Assembly: GCA_021648465.1 (NCBI GenBank)
Contig: JAKISR010000077.1
Location: forward strand, 1 to 7,142
Length of the DNA stretch: 7,142 nucleotides
Reading direction: 5' to 3'
From: Sulfurimonas sp.
Lineage (GTDB): Bacteria > Campylobacterota > Campylobacteria > Campylobacterales > Sulfurimonadaceae
Part shown: in pieces, positions 1 through 4,205 of the stretch
Position numbering within the stretch: the first letter of the stretch is position 1
How the letters are laid out: each line of letters opens with the position of its first letter
Translations under genes and position numbers: made by a program
Notes under the pieces: generated by a model
The model's database searches: none
Told to the model about the DNA's origin: nothing
The model's input: only the letters and a program-made list of their open reading frames with translations

Positions 1-2
1 AT

Positions 3-62
3 TATGATAGTTTAAAAATTAATGATGAGGATTACACTAATTCTAGTGAAAATGTAGCATAG
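3..62 (+). CDS. 3' end of an unidentified gene (partial)
   Basis: An open frame enters from the left edge and ends at TAG (60-62), giving 19 residues that end in NDEDYTNSSENVA. The tail is acidic and polar, as many C-termini are, and the frame is open from the first full codon. Nothing in it identifies a family. A fragment this short can be open by chance, so this is tentative. Confidence 0.3.
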   Translation, partial: YDSLKINDEDYTNSSENVA

Positions 63-86
63 GGTAACAGGTGTTTAGGGAATTAG

Positions 87-344
87 ATTTTTGAAAAAGT
101 TGTCTTGACAAGTTGGGGTAGTATATATTTCATTTAAGAAGTCACTTATTATTCTATTTATTATTGCTTTAATTTTTGGATAGATACATTTTTTCAAGAT
201 TTATTACTTGTTGAAAATGATTATTTCAATAAAAATATATTTGAAAATATATTATTGAGTATACTTTTAACACCTTTATTAACTCATTATATTTTTGATA
301 TGCTCATGTGGAAATCAACATATATAAATAGAATAATTAAATAA
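87..344 (+). pseudogene. Decayed C-terminal remnant of a membrane protein
   Basis: There is no start codon or ribosome binding site. One frame reads FEKVVLTSWGSIYFI up to a TAA at 135-137. The +1-shifted frame (133-183) then reads a hydrophobic run, KKSLIILFIIALIFG, before a TAG. The first frame resumes from about 177 as WIDTFFQDLLLVEND and continues through a second hydrophobic stretch (NILLSILLTPLLTHYIF) to TAA at 342-344. Two compensating indels, near 133 and 178, would restore one protein with two membrane segments and a basic C-terminal end (KSTYINRIIK). I do not recognise the family. The frame joins are my reading; an alternative is that this is simply AT-rich non-coding DNA. Confidence 0.33.
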
Positions 345-371
345 TTTACTATATAGTAAATCTCTTTTTTT
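344..371 (+). terminator. AT-only palindrome followed by a T-run, possible weak terminator
   Basis: The 18-bp perfect palindrome at 344-361 (half-site ATTTACTAT) overlaps the last base of the stop codon of the decayed membrane-protein frame. It is followed at 365-371 by seven T residues. A stem plus U-tract suits an intrinsic terminator for that gene, but with almost no G-C pairs it would be weak. It could instead be one of the structured repeats of the candidate transfer origin downstream. Confidence 0.3.
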
Positions 372-386
372 ATACCTTTCAGATGA

Positions 387-405
387 AAATACACATAGTG
401 TATTT
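387..405. repeat. Inverted repeat, 8-bp stem with 3-nt loop
   Basis: AAATACAC (387-394) and GTGTATTT (398-405) are exact inverted copies separated by ATA. No T-run follows, so this is not a typical terminator. It is the second of five stem-loops packed between 344 and 536 upstream of the relaxase gene, and may be a relaxase or accessory-protein binding element. Confidence 0.5.
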
Positions 406-408
406 CCT

Positions 409-436
409 AAAATATATACCCTCGTGGTTATATTTT
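409..436. repeat. Inverted repeat, 11-bp bulged stem
   Basis: AAAATATATACC (409-420) pairs with GGTTATATTTT (426-436) around a five-base loop, CTCGT, with one bulged T. It ends only nine bases before the long palindrome. The 3' arm ends in TTTT, so a weak terminator role is possible; part of the transfer-origin structure is the alternative. Confidence 0.45.
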
Positions 437-500
437 GCGCACAACAATTCCTTTAGGGTTGATAGTGCGCACTATCAACCCTAAAGGAATTACTATTGCG
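437..500. other. Candidate origin of transfer (oriT) of the adjacent MobV-like relaxase
   Basis: The core is a perfect palindrome (446-491) whose centre reads GATAGTGCGCACTATC. MobV relaxases act on an oriT usually lying just upstream of their own gene. In the prototype pMV158 the nick falls after TAGTGTG, inside an inverted repeat. Here TAGTGCG (463-469) differs by one base and lies inside an inverted repeat 92 bases before the relaxase start. TGCGCAC occurs as a direct repeat at 436-442 and 466-472, 30 bp apart, and GCGCAC (437-442) can also pair with GTGCGC (465-470), giving an alternative fold. The oriT assignment is inference from position and motif; the repeats are seen directly. An operator for the relaxase gene is the main alternative. 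Confidence 0.5.
446..491. repeat. Perfect 46-bp palindrome without a spacer
   Basis: Bases 446-468 are the exact reverse complement of bases 469-491, with no mismatch and no loop. The outermost bases are AATTCC/GGAATT and the centre is GTGCGCAC. Just outside, CGCA (438-441) and TGCG (497-500) could extend the pairing past an interior loop of four and five bases. No T-run follows on either side, so it does not resemble an intrinsic terminator. Long perfect palindromes are generally unstable in bacteria, so persistence suggests function or very recent origin. Confidence 0.97.
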
Positions 501-517
501 AGAGGATAAACCCCTAA

Positions 518-536
518 GAGCGACTTCTCTTCGCTC
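518..536 (+). promoter_or_regulatory. Leader hairpin upstream of the relaxase ribosome binding site
   Basis: GAGCGA (518-523) and TCGCTC (531-536) form a six-base-pair, G-C-containing stem around a seven-base loop. It lies nine bases before the AAAAGGA ribosome binding site (546-552) of the relaxase gene. A protein-binding or translation-control hairpin is possible, and it may also be part of the transfer origin. The structure is seen in the sequence; its role is inferred. Confidence 0.4.
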
Positions 537-560
537 CTATTATAAAAAAGGAAAAATATA

Positions 561-1955
561 ATGGCTAAGTCAAGTATCAATTTTCAAAAAACAAGTATAG
601 GAAGTTCAAAACATAACCTAAGAATTGAGCAAGTAGATTATCTAATTTCTGATACAAAATATAACTGGAATTTACGAACTCAAAATGAACAAAAATTACT
701 ATCAAAAAATTTATATGAAGATGCACAACAAAATTATAAAAAATCATTTAGTCAGAAACTGCAATCTAAAAGTTACGAATGGGAAGCAGTTGTAAATTTA
801 AACAAAGAACACAAGCCACAAGATTTAAAAAAACTCGTTGATGTTTTAGAAAAAGAAACTGGCTTTCAATGTTTAAATATTTCCATTCATCGTGACGAAG
901 GAATTTTAAGAAGAGGCGATAATATTTTAAGACCTGGAATAGATATTTTCTATAATAAAAAGGATGATAAGTTTTATATTGATAATGAATTTAAAACCGT
1001 AATAAATACTGATGGATTTAAAAAGCAAAAAAATCTTCATGCACATATTAATTTTTTTACACTTGACAAAAAAACAGGACAACAACTTTACAGAAAATCT
1101 CTTACTAATAAACAAAAAATATCACAACCAAATTTAAAACCAATGAACCGAAAAAGACTTTCAGATATTCAAACTTTAGTTGCTGATACTCTTCATATGG
1201 AAAGAGGAAAAATCAACTCTGAAACTAAAAGGCTTAGTTCTAAACAATTTAAAAAGGTTGCTAAAGATACTAATGATTTAAAAAATCAAATTACAATTTT
1301 AGAAACAAAACTATCGCCTCAACCTGAACAAAATATAATCAATAATATAAAAAATTGGATTGCTCCAGAGCCTGAAAGTCATCAAGCAAAAGAAAAAGAT
1401 TTAAAAGAAGAGATGAAAAAGCTTAGAGAGGAACTTAAAAAAAATAAAGGGATAAGAAAAGATTATGCAAAACTTGAAGCATTAAATAAAAGACTAATTG
1501 ACAAAATAAAAAACAAAGACCTCACAATATTACAATTGCAAAAAGAGCTAAAAGCTCCTAAAAAAGAAATATCGAACACCGATGAAAATGACAAAATAAA
1601 AAAGTTAGCTGATTTAGCAGCACAAGAAATCAACAAATTAAAAGAAGCACTTGAAGATGCTAATTATAAAATTGAGCGACAAGAAAAAACCATTAAGGCT
1701 TATAAACAAGAACTACTAAGTTATAGAGGTTCAGATAGGCAAATTATGAGAAAAGAACTTTCTGATTTACAATTTGAAAATAAAGGATTAAAAAAAGAGA
1801 TAGAACTACTAAAAAACAAGCCTATTTCAAATGTAAGAAACTCCCAAGAATATAGAACTTTGCAAATGGAGTATGACAAGCTTAACAGCTCGTTTTTGCA
1901 ACTATCTAACGAACAAGAAAGAGAGGTACAAAGCGGAATATCTCCTAGACCTTAA
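561..1955 (+). CDS. MobV-like (Pre/Mob) plasmid-mobilization relaxase with long coiled-coil tail
   Basis: This is probably the DNA relaxase that nicks and covalently holds one strand at oriT so that a mobilizable element can be transferred by another element's conjugation channel. Motifs seen in order are KHNLR (residues 17-21, the N-terminal HN-R motif of MobV proteins), SIHRDEG (108-114), and NLHAHINFF (158-166), whose H160 and H162 would belong to the metal-binding histidine set. In classical MobV proteins the HxDE and HxH motifs are nearly adjacent; here about 45 residues separate them, including a charged stretch at 117-158. R/K-rich residues 178-222 contain LSDIQTLVADTLHMERGK. From about residue 225 to 450 the protein is a charged, leucine-heptad coiled coil, interrupted by a Pro/Trp stretch at 251-275. 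The start is supported by AAAAGGA eight bases upstream. It shares no operon with prs. Family placement is by motif reading only; target site and activity are inferred. Confidence 0.8.
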   Translation: MAKSSINFQKTSIGSSKHNLRIEQVDYLISDTKYNWNLRTQNEQKLLSKNLYEDAQQNYKKSFSQKLQSKSYEWEAVVNLNKEHKPQDLKKLVDVLEKETGFQCLNISIHRDEGILRRGDNILRPGIDIFYNKKDDKFYIDNEFKTVINTDGFKKQKNLHAHINFFTLDKKTGQQLYRKSLTNKQKISQPNLKPMNRKRLSDIQTLVADTLHMERGKINSETKRLSSKQFKKVAKDTNDLKNQITILETKLSPQPEQNIINNIKNWIAPEPESHQAKEKDLKEEMKKLREELKKNKGIRKDYAKLEALNKRLIDKIKNKDLTILQLQKELKAPKKEISNTDENDKIKKLADLAAQEINKLKEALEDANYKIERQEKTIKAYKQELLSYRGSDRQIMRKELSDLQFENKGLKKEIELLKNKPISNVRNSQEYRTLQMEYDKLNSSFLQLSNEQEREVQSGISPRP

Positions 1956-2004
1956 AAGTTACATAGTATTCATATTTTGACTTATCTTCCACCTATATAA
2001 ATGA

Positions 2005-2013
2005 TGTTATAAT
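2005..2013 (+). promoter_or_regulatory. Extended -10 promoter for the 105-residue coiled-coil gene
   Basis: TGTTATAAT is a perfect -10 hexamer (2008-2013) preceded by the TGn extension that often replaces a -35 box. It lies 30 bases before the start codon and 49 bases after the relaxase stop, so the small gene probably has its own transcript. TTGACT at 1977-1982 is too far upstream (25-base spacer) to be a partner -35. Confidence 0.6.
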
Positions 2014-2043
2014 TCTTTACACTAACTAAAACAGGATGACACT

Positions 2044-2361
2044 ATGGAAGAAAAACTAGACTTAGTATTAGAAAAAATTGAAAAGATAAATGATGAACTA
2101 GAATTGCTAAAAAGTAACATGAGGATTGTTGAAAGTGGTATTGATATGTTATATTCAACTTCATCAAAGAGTGATGAAAAATTATATCGTGGACTAATGA
2201 GCTTAGTTGATTTTTCAGTTAAAAATCGAGAGACTATGATTAAGAGTGCCAATAATCATACTGACTTTCTAGAACTCTTTGCTAAAAATGTCTTAGAAGA
2301 TTTCCAATCAGTTAGAGAATCAATATGGAGTATTGATTCAACTATGATGAAAGCAAATTGA
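2044..2361 (+). CDS. Small coiled-coil protein of unknown function
   Basis: I do not recognise this 105-residue protein. Residues 1-35 are strongly helical and charged with hydrophobic heptad spacing (LDLVLEKIEKINDELELLK), typical of a dimerizing coiled coil. The rest is also helix-like and contains YRGLMSLVDFSVKNRETMI, with no cysteine, no signal peptide, and no membrane segment. AGGA (2033-2036) is seven bases upstream of the ATG, and an extended -10 box lies 30 bases upstream, so translation is well supported. Lying directly downstream of the relaxase gene, in the same accessory segment, it may be an accessory mobilization factor, a small regulator, or an antitoxin-like protein. None of these has motif support. 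Confidence 0.75.
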   Translation: MEEKLDLVLEKIEKINDELELLKSNMRIVESGIDMLYSTSSKSDEKLYRGLMSLVDFSVKNRETMIKSANNHTDFLELFAKNVLEDFQSVRESIWSIDSTMMKAN

Positions 2362-2429
2362 TATATTAAATCTGATAATAATTTACTCCTAGTCTTTCCA
2401 CAATAACCTTACTTAAGTACTTTCATTAT

Positions 2430-2450
2430 GGTACATTAAAAGGTACATTA
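2430..2450. repeat. Tandem 9-bp direct repeat, 12-bp period
   Basis: GGTACATTA occurs at 2430-2438 and 2442-2450. With flanking bases the unit is GGTACATTAAAA then GGTACATTAGAA, so 11 of 12 positions match. Integrase arm sites and iterons have this form, but two copies are too few to decide between these and a chance duplication. Confidence 0.7.
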
Positions 2451-2462
2451 GAAAGCATTATT

Positions 2463-2543
2463 ATTTTTAAATCCCTTAATATAGGTTCACATAGATATTA
2501 CCTAGTGGAGGACGTCTCCACCAATTATTCAATTTTTAAATCC
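2463..2543. repeat. Pair of 12-bp direct repeats flanking the CCACCA hairpin
   Basis: ATTTTTAAATCC is present exactly at 2463-2474 and 2532-2543, a 69-bp spacing. Within the second copy, TAAATCCAT (2537-2545) is repeated at 2547-2555, one base later. The pair brackets the stem-loop at 2505-2521. It could be a duplicated insertion target or recombinase binding sites; coincidence is possible in such AT-rich DNA. Confidence 0.55.
2482..2523. other. Two abutting stems ending in a tRNA/tmRNA-like CTCCACCA
   Basis: TAGGT (2482-2486) pairs with ACCTA (2500-2504). Immediately next, GTGGAG (2505-2510) pairs with CTCCAC (2516-2521) around GACGT. The right end, CGTCTCCACCA (2513-2523), has the form of an acceptor-stem 3' strand plus discriminator A and CCA. 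Upstream there is no T-arm (no correctly spaced GGTTCRA and pairing), so it is not a complete tRNA or tmRNA gene. It fits the short 3'-end copy left at the far border of an element integrated in a tRNA or tmRNA gene. That reading is inference. Confidence 0.35.
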
Positions 2544-2621
2544 ATCTAAATCCATTGCGTATTTTAATAACTTTTCAGCACTATCTTTGTATAATAATAC
2601 ATTAATTTTCCAAAGAAGGAA
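2529..2621 (-). pseudogene. Truncated C-terminal end of a reverse-strand gene
   Basis: On the minus strand an open frame ends at TGA (plus positions 2529-2531). Its last 19 residues, KDSAEKLLKYAMDLDGFKN, have the composition of a real helical C-terminus. The frame is closed 30 codons upstream by TAG (2622-2624), just before prs, and has no start codon or ribosome binding site. It also overlaps the prs promoter, so it cannot be an intact gene. I read it as the leftover end of a gene lost to rearrangement next to the accessory element. The protein family is not recognisable. Confidence 0.35.
2590..2595 (+). promoter_or_regulatory. prs promoter -10 box
   Basis: TATAAT lies 30 bases before the prs start and is preceded by TTTG, the same TTTGTATAAT arrangement as before lepA (5404-5409). 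No -35 hexamer is visible at the normal spacing, only a T-rich stretch, as is usual in Campylobacterota. Confidence 0.6.
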
Positions 2622-2625
2622 CTAC

Positions 2626-3552
2626 ATGCGTGGTTATAAAATTTTTGCAGGTACTGCAAGTATTGATTTTGCAAAAGAGATTTGTCAAGTCCTAGATGTT
2701 CCCCTAGCTAAAGCTGAAACAAAAACATTTAGTGATGGCGAAATTTCAGTACAAATTGCTGAAAGTGTTCGTGGTCGTGATGTATTTATTATTCAATCTA
2801 CTGGATCACCATCAAACAACAATCTTATGGAACTTCTGATTATGACAGATGCTCTTAAACGTTCATCTGCTCAAAGTATTACAGCTGTTGTTCCTTACTA
2901 TGGTTACGCAAGACAAGACCGTAAAGCTGCACCTCGTGTACCTATCACTGCTAAACTTGTAGCAAATATGTATGAAACAGCAGGAATTGATAGGGTTATA
3001 ACTATTGACCTTCATGCTGGACAAATCCAAGGTTTTTTTGACATACCAGTTGATAATCTTTATGGAAGTATCACGTTTGAGCATTACATAAAAAGTAAAA
3101 ACCTTAAAAATCCGATTATAGCTTCTCCAGATATTGGTGGGGTAGCAAGGGCCAGATATTTTGCAAAAAGAATGGGCTTAGAGATGGTTATAATAGATAA
3201 GCGTCGTGAAGTTGCAAATGAGAGTGAAGTTATGAATATCATCGGTGATGTTGAAGGTTATGATGTAATTATGATTGATGATATGGTTGATACTGCTGGG
3301 ACTATGGTAAAAGCGGCAACTGCGCTTAAAAACAACGGTGCTTCATCAGTTATGGCGTGTGCTACTCATGGAGTTCTAAGTGGAAAAGCTTATGAAAATC
3401 TAGAAAATGGTGAATTAGATGAGCTAATCATTACAAATACACTAGAGACAAAAAAGCATAAAAAAATCAAAATACTTACAGTTGCCCCTCTTTTTGCAGA
3501 AGTAATTCGTCGTGTTTATCATAATGAAAGTGTAAACTCACTTTTTACATAA
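2626..3552 (+). CDS. prs: Ribose-phosphate pyrophosphokinase (PRPP synthetase)
   Basis: This cytosolic class I enzyme makes phosphoribosyl pyrophosphate from ribose 5-phosphate and ATP, releasing AMP. PRPP feeds purine, pyrimidine, histidine, tryptophan, and NAD synthesis. The 308 residues match the usual 309-315. Signature segments are GTASIDFAKEI (9-19), FSDGEISVQI (35-44), RQDRK (96-100, ATP contact), the metal/ribose loop DLHAGQIQGFF (128-138), KRR of the flexible catalytic loop (192-194), and the PRPP-binding DDMVDTAGT (218-226). The start chosen is ATG 2626, with AAGGA (2616-2620) five bases upstream. The frame stays open back to a TTG at 2587, but those 13 extra residues overlap the -10 box and lie upstream of the family's normal N-terminus. 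It is transcribed alone from its own promoter; a clear terminator is not visible after it. Confidence 0.97.
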   Translation: MRGYKIFAGTASIDFAKEICQVLDVPLAKAETKTFSDGEISVQIAESVRGRDVFIIQSTGSPSNNNLMELLIMTDALKRSSAQSITAVVPYYGYARQDRKAAPRVPITAKLVANMYETAGIDRVITIDLHAGQIQGFFDIPVDNLYGSITFEHYIKSKNLKNPIIASPDIGGVARARYFAKRMGLEMVIIDKRREVANESEVMNIIGDVEGYDVIMIDDMVDTAGTMVKAATALKNNGASSVMACATHGVLSGKAYENLENGELDELIITNTLETKKHKKIKILTVAPLFAEVIRRVYHNESVNSLFT

Positions 3553-3629
3553 ATAAGACCTACATATACAACATATAAGTAATAGAGTATGATTAGTCTT
3601 TACATTATGTTGTTTTCCCCATATAGATA

Positions 3630-3692
3630 AATTTCAAAAAAATCATTTATGCTACCTAGGTGGCAAAACAATTTCAAAAAATCTTTTATAAT
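3630..3692 (+). promoter_or_regulatory. hsp20 operon promoter with candidate operator over the -35 region
   Basis: TATAAT (3687-3692) lies 53 bases before the first hsp20 start. A 16-bp palindrome with one mismatch, TGCTACCTAGGTGGCA (3650-3665), sits about 22-37 bases upstream of the -10 box, where a regulator would compete with RNA polymerase. It is flanked by direct repeats of AATTTCAAAAAAATC (3630-3644 and 3670-3683, the second one A shorter). It resembles neither the CIRCE element of HrcA nor the HAIR element of HspR, so the regulator is unknown. Confidence 0.5.
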
Positions 3693-3712
3693 TGCAGAGT
3701 AAATAAAAAACA

Positions 3713-3730
3713 TACTCTCTTAAGAGAGTA
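3713..3730 (+). promoter_or_regulatory. Perfect 18-bp palindrome in the hsp20 leader
   Basis: TACTCTCTTAAGAGAGTA is an exact palindrome three bases before the AAGGAG ribosome binding site. If transcription starts about seven bases after the -10 box, it lies in the 5' leader. AGAGTAAATAA is repeated at 3696-3706 and 3725-3735, so TACTCT (3713-3718) could pair with either copy. ACTCT (3714-3718) could also pair with GGAGT of the ribosome binding site. This could be a DNA operator or a switching RNA leader; neither is proven. Confidence 0.55.
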
Positions 3731-3745
3731 AATAAGGAGTTTATG

Positions 3746-4195
3746 ATGTTTATAACAAGATATAGTCCAAATACTCAAATCAAAGAATTTAGAAGAGGAT
3801 TTGATTTACTTAACACAATGTTAGATGAGATTAGTGAGAAACGAGAGTATGAGTTTAAGGGTGACTTTACACCAACGATCAACACAAGAGAGGGTGAATA
3901 TACTTACCATGTAGAGGTTGATTTACCAGGTATAAAAAAAGATGATATAAAGATTCAAATTGAAGATTCAACACTTGTCATCACTGGTGAGAGAAAACAT
4001 AAAGATGAAGTTAAAGAGGAAAATTATTATAAAATTGAAAGTGATTTTGGTTCATTTTCTCGCTCTTTTACACTTCCTGAAGAGGTGGATGTTGAAAATA
4101 TTCATGCAGAGTCACAAGATGGTGTTTTAGAGGTTGTGATACCTAAGTTAAAGAATACTAAAGTTGATAAAGTTAAAAAAATAGAGATTAAATAA
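3746..4195 (+). CDS. Small heat-shock protein, Hsp20/alpha-crystallin family (first of pair)
   Basis: This is an ATP-independent cytosolic holdase chaperone that binds unfolding proteins as an oligomer and hands them to DnaK/ClpB. The 149 residues comprise an N-terminal arm (1-40) with RRGFDLLNTMLDEI, an alpha-crystallin domain (about 41-135) with VEVDLPGIKKDDI (56-68) and the closing DGVLEVVIPK (125-134), and a C-terminal IEI anchor (146-148), the I-x-I motif that docks neighbouring dimers. ATG codons occur at 3743 and 3746. The second is preferred because AAGGAG (3734-3739) is six bases from it but only three from the first. Its stop codon merges with the ribosome binding site of the next gene, so the two are co-transcribed and probably translationally coupled. 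The promoter and palindromes upstream suggest stress control. Confidence 0.93.
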   Translation: MFITRYSPNTQIKEFRRGFDLLNTMLDEISEKREYEFKGDFTPTINTREGEYTYHVEVDLPGIKKDDIKIQIEDSTLVITGERKHKDEVKEENYYKIESDFGSFSRSFTLPEEVDVENIHAESQDGVLEVVIPKLKNTKVDKVKKIEIK

Positions 4196-4205
4196 GGAGG
4201 CTATT

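Larger units (their letters stand above)
2362..2625. other. Intergenic junction between accessory DNA and prs, with repeats
   Basis: This 264-base stretch carries no complete gene. From left to right it holds tandem GGTACATTA repeats (2430-2450), the first of two ATTTTTAAATCC copies (2463-2474), two adjacent stems (2482-2504 and 2505-2521) ending in CTCCACCA, the second ATTTTTAAATCC copy (2532-2543), a truncated reverse-strand coding end (2529-2621), and the prs promoter and ribosome binding site. Short direct repeats beside a tRNA-like CCACCA end resemble the attachment region of an integrated element, but no integrase is present in the window. Confidence 0.4.

Noticed and set aside
105..129. 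TTGACA and TATATT as a sigma-70 promoter
   Set aside because: The spacer is only 13 bases and no gene with a ribosome binding site follows at a suitable distance.
446..500. Long palindrome as an intrinsic terminator
   Set aside because: No T-run follows on either strand, and the stem is perfect and loopless, unlike terminators.
927..1115. Minus-strand open frame of 62 codons
   Set aside because: It lies entirely inside the relaxase gene, and its composition (I, K, F, S) is what the complement of A-rich coding DNA gives.
2022..2252. Minus-strand open frame of 76 codons
   Set aside because: It overlaps the well-supported 105-residue gene and its ribosome binding site; the low-complexity Ser/Phe/Ile content is typical of an antisense shadow.
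2482..2523. Complete tRNA or tmRNA gene
   Set aside because: Only the acceptor-like 3' strand and CCA fit; there is no T-arm, anticodon arm, or matching 5' acceptor strand.
2430..2555. CRISPR array
   Set aside because: The repeats are 9-12 bp with irregular spacing and only two copies each, so repeat-spacer architecture is absent.
2587..2625. N-terminal extension of prs from a TTG codon
   Set aside because: It overlaps the -10 box, has no ribosome binding site, and adds 13 residues upstream of the usual PRPP synthetase start. ATG 2626 has AAGGA at proper spacing.
2863..3084. Minus-strand open frame inside prs
   Set aside because: The prs frame is securely identified across this stretch, so the antisense frame is a shadow.
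3661..3676. Possible sigma-54 promoter (TGGCA followed by TTTCA) before hsp20
   Set aside because: The -12 element lacks the required GC (TTTCA instead of TTGCA), while a perfect TATAAT lies a few bases downstream.
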